A stretch of 32,644 nucleotides of DNA from Methanothrix sp. Lineage in GTDB: Archaea; Halobacteriota; Methanosarcinia; Methanotrichales; Methanotrichaceae. The DNA is taken from the NCBI GenBank assembly GCA_026394565.1, contig JAPKYA010000071.1, positions 1 to 32,644 on the forward strand, in the 5' to 3' direction. How positions within the stretch are numbered: the stretch's first letter is position 1; each line of letters opens with the position of its first letter. Made by a program: the position numbers and the translations under genes. Of this stretch, positions 30,327 to 32,644 are shown one piece after another. Under the pieces are notes generated by a model, which did no database searches, was not told the origin of the DNA, and was given only the letters and a program-made list of their open reading frames with translations.

Positions 30327-30373
30327 GCGGCTTCGCGCCTTCGCGTGACACGCCGGGTCTCGCGCGAAGCCGC
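30327..30373. repeat. GC-rich 12-bp inverted repeat and three cttcgcgN octamers
   Basis: gcggcttcgcgc (30327-30338) and gcgcgaagccgc (30362-30373) are perfect reverse complements with a 23-nt loop. Overlapping the left arm, cttcgcgg, cttcgcgc and cttcgcgt stand in tandem at 30323-30346. The region lies between two minus-strand genes, upstream of adk and downstream of the polyprenol-kinase-like gene. It may form a strong RNA or DNA hairpin; there is no T-run. Confidence 0.55.
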
Positions 30374-30407
30374 ATAGGGCGCAATAGCCTGCAACCATGA
30401 TCTATCG

Positions 30408-31055
30408 TCAAAGCAGCGAGGAGTTGAGAATTAGGGCGACCGCACTCATAAGAGCGCCTGAAAATACCGGTATGGTGAAGTTGTCGTCCAGGCTTCTGTT
30501 TCTGATGAGAATAGCCACGCCGTCGGCGAAGGTGGCAGCCGCCGCCCCCGCCAGGTAAATGGGAAAGGAAAGCCCGGAAAAGCCGGAGGCGAGGTAGCCG
30601 ATAAAAAGGCAGGCTATGAACATGGCGGCCAGAACGGGAAGGGGCTTGATGCGCCCTCTCCCCGCAGGGGCGGGAATGCCTCGCACATCGCAGTTATTCA
30701 AAATGGAGCCGGCAAGGCCGCTTACCGTATCTCCCAGGGTGAGAAAGAGCATGGCGGTCACGGCGATGCTGGGCGGGAAGAGCAGCACACAGAGAAGGCT
30801 GCCCGCCATGTAATAAATGTAGCTGGCAACCTTTGTCTCCTCGTGATCACGCACCTCTGGCAGCCGGATCTTTCCCTTCAGCCGCGCCGCCTCCAGCAGC
30901 AAAGATGCGGCCAACGCTAGAGAGATTGCCACAGCCGTAACGCCGGGCCCCAGGAAGATGAGGCCCAGGGGCACAGACAGGCCGGTGAGGTGAATGGCTT
31001 TTCTGCGTATCTCTTTGACCAGCTTGGTGCGCCACTCTGGGGCCAGTTCAGGCAC
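30408..31055 (-). CDS. Polyprenol/dolichol kinase-like (SEC59 family) membrane protein
   Basis: 215 residues with about six membrane helices. Family marks: EIRRKAIHLTGLSVPLGLIF at the start, LLEAARLKGKIRLPEVR, LFLTLGDTVSGLAG (the conserved GD in a membrane helix), IPAPAGRGRIKPLPVLAAM (the GxKxxxG-like phosphate loop) and the C-terminal DDNFTIPVFSGALM. COG0170 enzymes phosphorylate polyprenols using CTP; in archaea they probably recycle the lipid carrier of protein N-glycosylation or feed lipid synthesis. The start is GTG at 31055 with GGGAG 8 nt upstream. It lies 19 bp after glyS and is probably co-transcribed. Confidence 0.82.
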   Translation of the reverse strand: MPELAPEWRTKLVKEIRRKAIHLTGLSVPLGLIFLGPGVTAVAISLALAASLLLEAARLKGKIRLPEVRDHEETKVASYIYYMAGSLLCVLLFPPSIAVTAMLFLTLGDTVSGLAGSILNNCDVRGIPAPAGRGRIKPLPVLAAMFIACLFIGYLASGFSGLSFPIYLAGAAAATFADGVAILIRNRSLDDNFTIPVFSGALMSAVALILNSSLL

Positions 31056-31074
31056 GATCCGCTAGTCTCCCTGC

Positions 31075-32644
31075 TCACTCCTTCTTTCCAGGGGCGACCA
31101 GATCCCCGGCATCCCTAAACAACAGTCGGCCTCCCAGCAATGCCGCCAGCTTGTCCGCTATCTGCCATCGCGGCACTTTGACCTGCTGCATGCTGTCGCG
31201 GTCCCGAATGGTGACGGTGGCCTGCTCAAGCGTATCATAATCTACGGTGACCGCGAAGGGTGTGCCTATCTCATCGTTGCGCCTATATCTTCGCCCGATC
31301 GATCCGGATGTATCGTAGTCCACGCGCATGCCGCGCCCTCGAAGTTCCTGCAAAATGGCCTTTGCCGGATCTGCCAGCTCCTTTCGGTCCATCAAAGGCA
31401 GAACTGCCACCTCAATGGGGGCCACAGCCGGCAGGAATCTGAGCACCGCGCGCGGCTCGCCGTCCACGGCGTCCTGGTAGAAGGAGTGGTCCAGTACGGT
31501 GTAAATTATCCTGTCAATGCCGAAGGATGGCTCAATGACGTGAGGTACGACCTCCTCGCCTCGAATCTCCTCCTCCACGCTCTCAAATGAGACAAGGCCT
31601 GCTTCAATCTCGATCGTCTCTCCCTCTACATTCAGGCGGATCATATCGCCGCTTTTCAGCTCCTCCGGGGAGAGGGCCTTGAGGGCCTCGCCTACCGCCT
31701 TGGCCTTGGCCTTGAACCTGGGTCCCAGGGCCTTGAAGTCCGGCTTGACGACGAGCTTCTGCCGCTTCACAGGCTGATCATAATGTACGAAGACGCTCAG
31801 GTTGACTTTGCTCACAGACGTGTGGGCTTTCAGGTCATAGTCGGTTCTGTCCGCCACGCCCACGATCTCAATCCAGCCCAGCCGGTCCAAAAAGACCTCC
31901 GCGTCCCAGCAGTCTGCGGCATAGTGAGCCATCTCATCCGATTGGTGCTGGCGGAAGCGCAGCTTGTCCGGGGCTACGCCCACCGCCAGGAGGAATTGAT
32001 AGGTGCGGGCCACGTAGTAGGCCAGGGCCTGATGGGCCACAATGCCCCTCTCCACAGCCTGGGCAAAGGTCATCTCCTCCTCCTCGCCCCTCTCCTGCGC
32101 CGCCTGGGAGTAGAATTTCATCTTGATGTCCGCGATCTCGGCGAAGCGGGGGTGGCTCTTGTCCCGCGGATCTATGAATATCTCCGCCTCGGCCTGGGTG
32201 AACTCTCGCAGCCTGATCACTCCCTGGCGGGGCGAGATCTCATTTCGGAAGGACTTGCCGATTTGCACCGCGGCAAATGGCAGAGAGTCGCGGAAGTAGC
32301 GCAGCAGCCTGGGGAAGTTGATGAACATGCCCTGCGCGGTCTCTGGGCGCAGATAGCCGGTCATCTTGTTTCCCGGACCGATCATGGTCTTGAACATGAG
32401 ATTGAACTCATATACCTGGGACAGCTCTCCCCCGCACTCCGGGCAGCCTATCTCATTATCCTGAATGCATTTGTAGATCTCCTCATTGCACAGGGCATCG
32501 GGCACCTCGATGATGTGCTTGATGAGGTGATCGGCCCGGTAGACCTCTTTGCACTCCTTGCAACTGGTAAGCGGATCGGAAAAGCCGCTCAAGTGGCCGG
32601 AGGCCTGGTAGATTCCCTCCACGCCGATGGTGGGCGCCTCGATC
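31075..32644 (-). CDS. glyS: Glycyl-tRNA synthetase, alpha2 archaeal type (5' end outside window)
   Basis: The C-terminal about 520 residues of a class II GlyRS; the frame is open through the right edge (IEAPTIGVEGIYQASGH), so the start and the N-terminal about 60 residues are missing. Visible: CKECKEVYRADH and IGCPECGGELSQ (zinc-type insertion), YLRPETAQGMFINF, RNEISPRQGVIRLREFTQAE (motif 2 region), PHVIEPSFGIDRIIYTVLDHSF (motif 3), and the anticodon-binding domain VAVLPLMDRKEL with DYDTSGSIGRRYRRNDEIGTP. Charges tRNA-Gly in the cytoplasm. The gene is followed 19 bp later by the polyprenol-kinase-like gene. Intact as far as it can be read. Confidence 0.96.
   Translation of the reverse strand, partial: IEAPTIGVEGIYQASGHLSGFSDPLTSCKECKEVYRADHLIKHIIEVPDALCNEEIYKCIQDNEIGCPECGGELSQVYEFNLMFKTMIGPGNKMTGYLRPETAQGMFINFPRLLRYFRDSLPFAAVQIGKSFRNEISPRQGVIRLREFTQAEAEIFIDPRDKSHPRFAEIADIKMKFYSQAAQERGEEEEMTFAQAVERGIVAHQALAYYVARTYQFLLAVGVAPDKLRFRQHQSDEMAHYAADCWDAEVFLDRLGWIEIVGVADRTDYDLKAHTSVSKVNLSVFVHYDQPVKRQKLVVKPDFKALGPRFKAKAKAVGEALKALSPEELKSGDMIRLNVEGETIEIEAGLVSFESVEEEIRGEEVVPHVIEPSFGIDRIIYTVLDHSFYQDAVDGEPRAVLRFLPAVAPIEVAVLPLMDRKELADPAKAILQELRGRGMRVDYDTSGSIGRRYRRNDEIGTPFAVTVDYDTLEQATVTIRDRDSMQQVKVPRWQIADKLAALLGGRLLFRDAGDLVAPGKKE

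Noticed and set aside
1-32644. CRISPR arrays, tRNA or rRNA genes
   Set aside because: No regularly spaced 25-40 bp repeats, no cloverleaf-compatible sequence and no rRNA signature were seen; the only arrays are protein-coding TPR and pentapeptide repeats.

Overview
The window looks like the chromosome of a methanogenic archaeon, most probably a Methanothrix (Methanosaeta)-like member of the Methanosarcinales. The strongest pointers are a type-2 (methanogen-type) seryl-tRNA synthetase, an archaeal S15 / DHH nuclease / Pcc1 gene string, archaeal NreA, a COG2524-type regulator, archaeal UMP kinase, an anaerobic class III ribonucleotide reductase, and many starts with a TATA-like box 25-35 nt upstream and no Shine-Dalgarno (leaderless pattern). 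Genus is inference; domain and methanogen affiliation are well supported.

Layout. 1-950: AT-rich leader and a decayed DUF11-type surface-protein fragment. 947-1577: VapBC-type toxin-antitoxin pair. 1747-3612 (minus): secreted beta-helix protein, GNAT acetyltransferase and an unknown protein. 3674-4221: zinc-ribbon/winged-helix protein, then a collapsed GNAT pseudogene. 4366-8567 (minus): three exported proteins: a substrate-binding-like domain fused to about 100 pentapeptide repeats, a solute-binding + Cache protein overlapping it by 4 nt, and a small secreted protein. 8682-12661: Fe/Mn superoxide dismutase, nrdD carrying a mini-intein but broken into two frames at the intein end, and a 2[4Fe-4S] ferredoxin. 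12703-13359: DUF116 protein. 13484-16972: overlapping operon rps15, DHH nuclease, Pcc1, serS2. 17130-25089: housekeeping and RNA/DNA metabolism (radical SAM, archease, RtcB, acylphosphatase-like, TrmJ, NreA, HisI, second radical SAM, COG2524 regulator). 25076-25750 (minus): UMP kinase, pyrH. 25799-29417 (minus): accessory conflict island. 29529-32644 (minus): adenylate kinase, polyprenol-kinase-like protein, GlyRS running off the window.

The most interesting part is 25.8-29.4 kb. A small alpha-helical protein resembling the Bell-type cell-death effectors lies 10 bp upstream of a STAND/NLR protein (NB-ARC ATPase plus six 40-residue TPRs). The effector C-terminus and the NLR N-terminus carry the same 14-residue Q/N-rich motif (FDQ..Q.V.TQTNI), identical at 10 positions although 6 of those 10 codons differ. 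This is the arrangement of NLR-controlled amyloid-signalling cell-death systems. A 158-bp MITE-like element with 11-bp terminal inverted repeats and a 5-bp target duplication (ATCAT) sits exactly against the effector start codon. Just upstream lies a HEPN-like gene with an acidic partner; the HEPN frame has no in-frame start codon and appears to be one base out of frame.

Other second-look points are the broken nrdD/intein, the pentapeptide fusion operon, a palindrome in front of the ferredoxin gene, a shared TATA between nreA and hisI, and an acylphosphatase domain with a coiled-coil tail. I see no rRNA, tRNA or CRISPR array.
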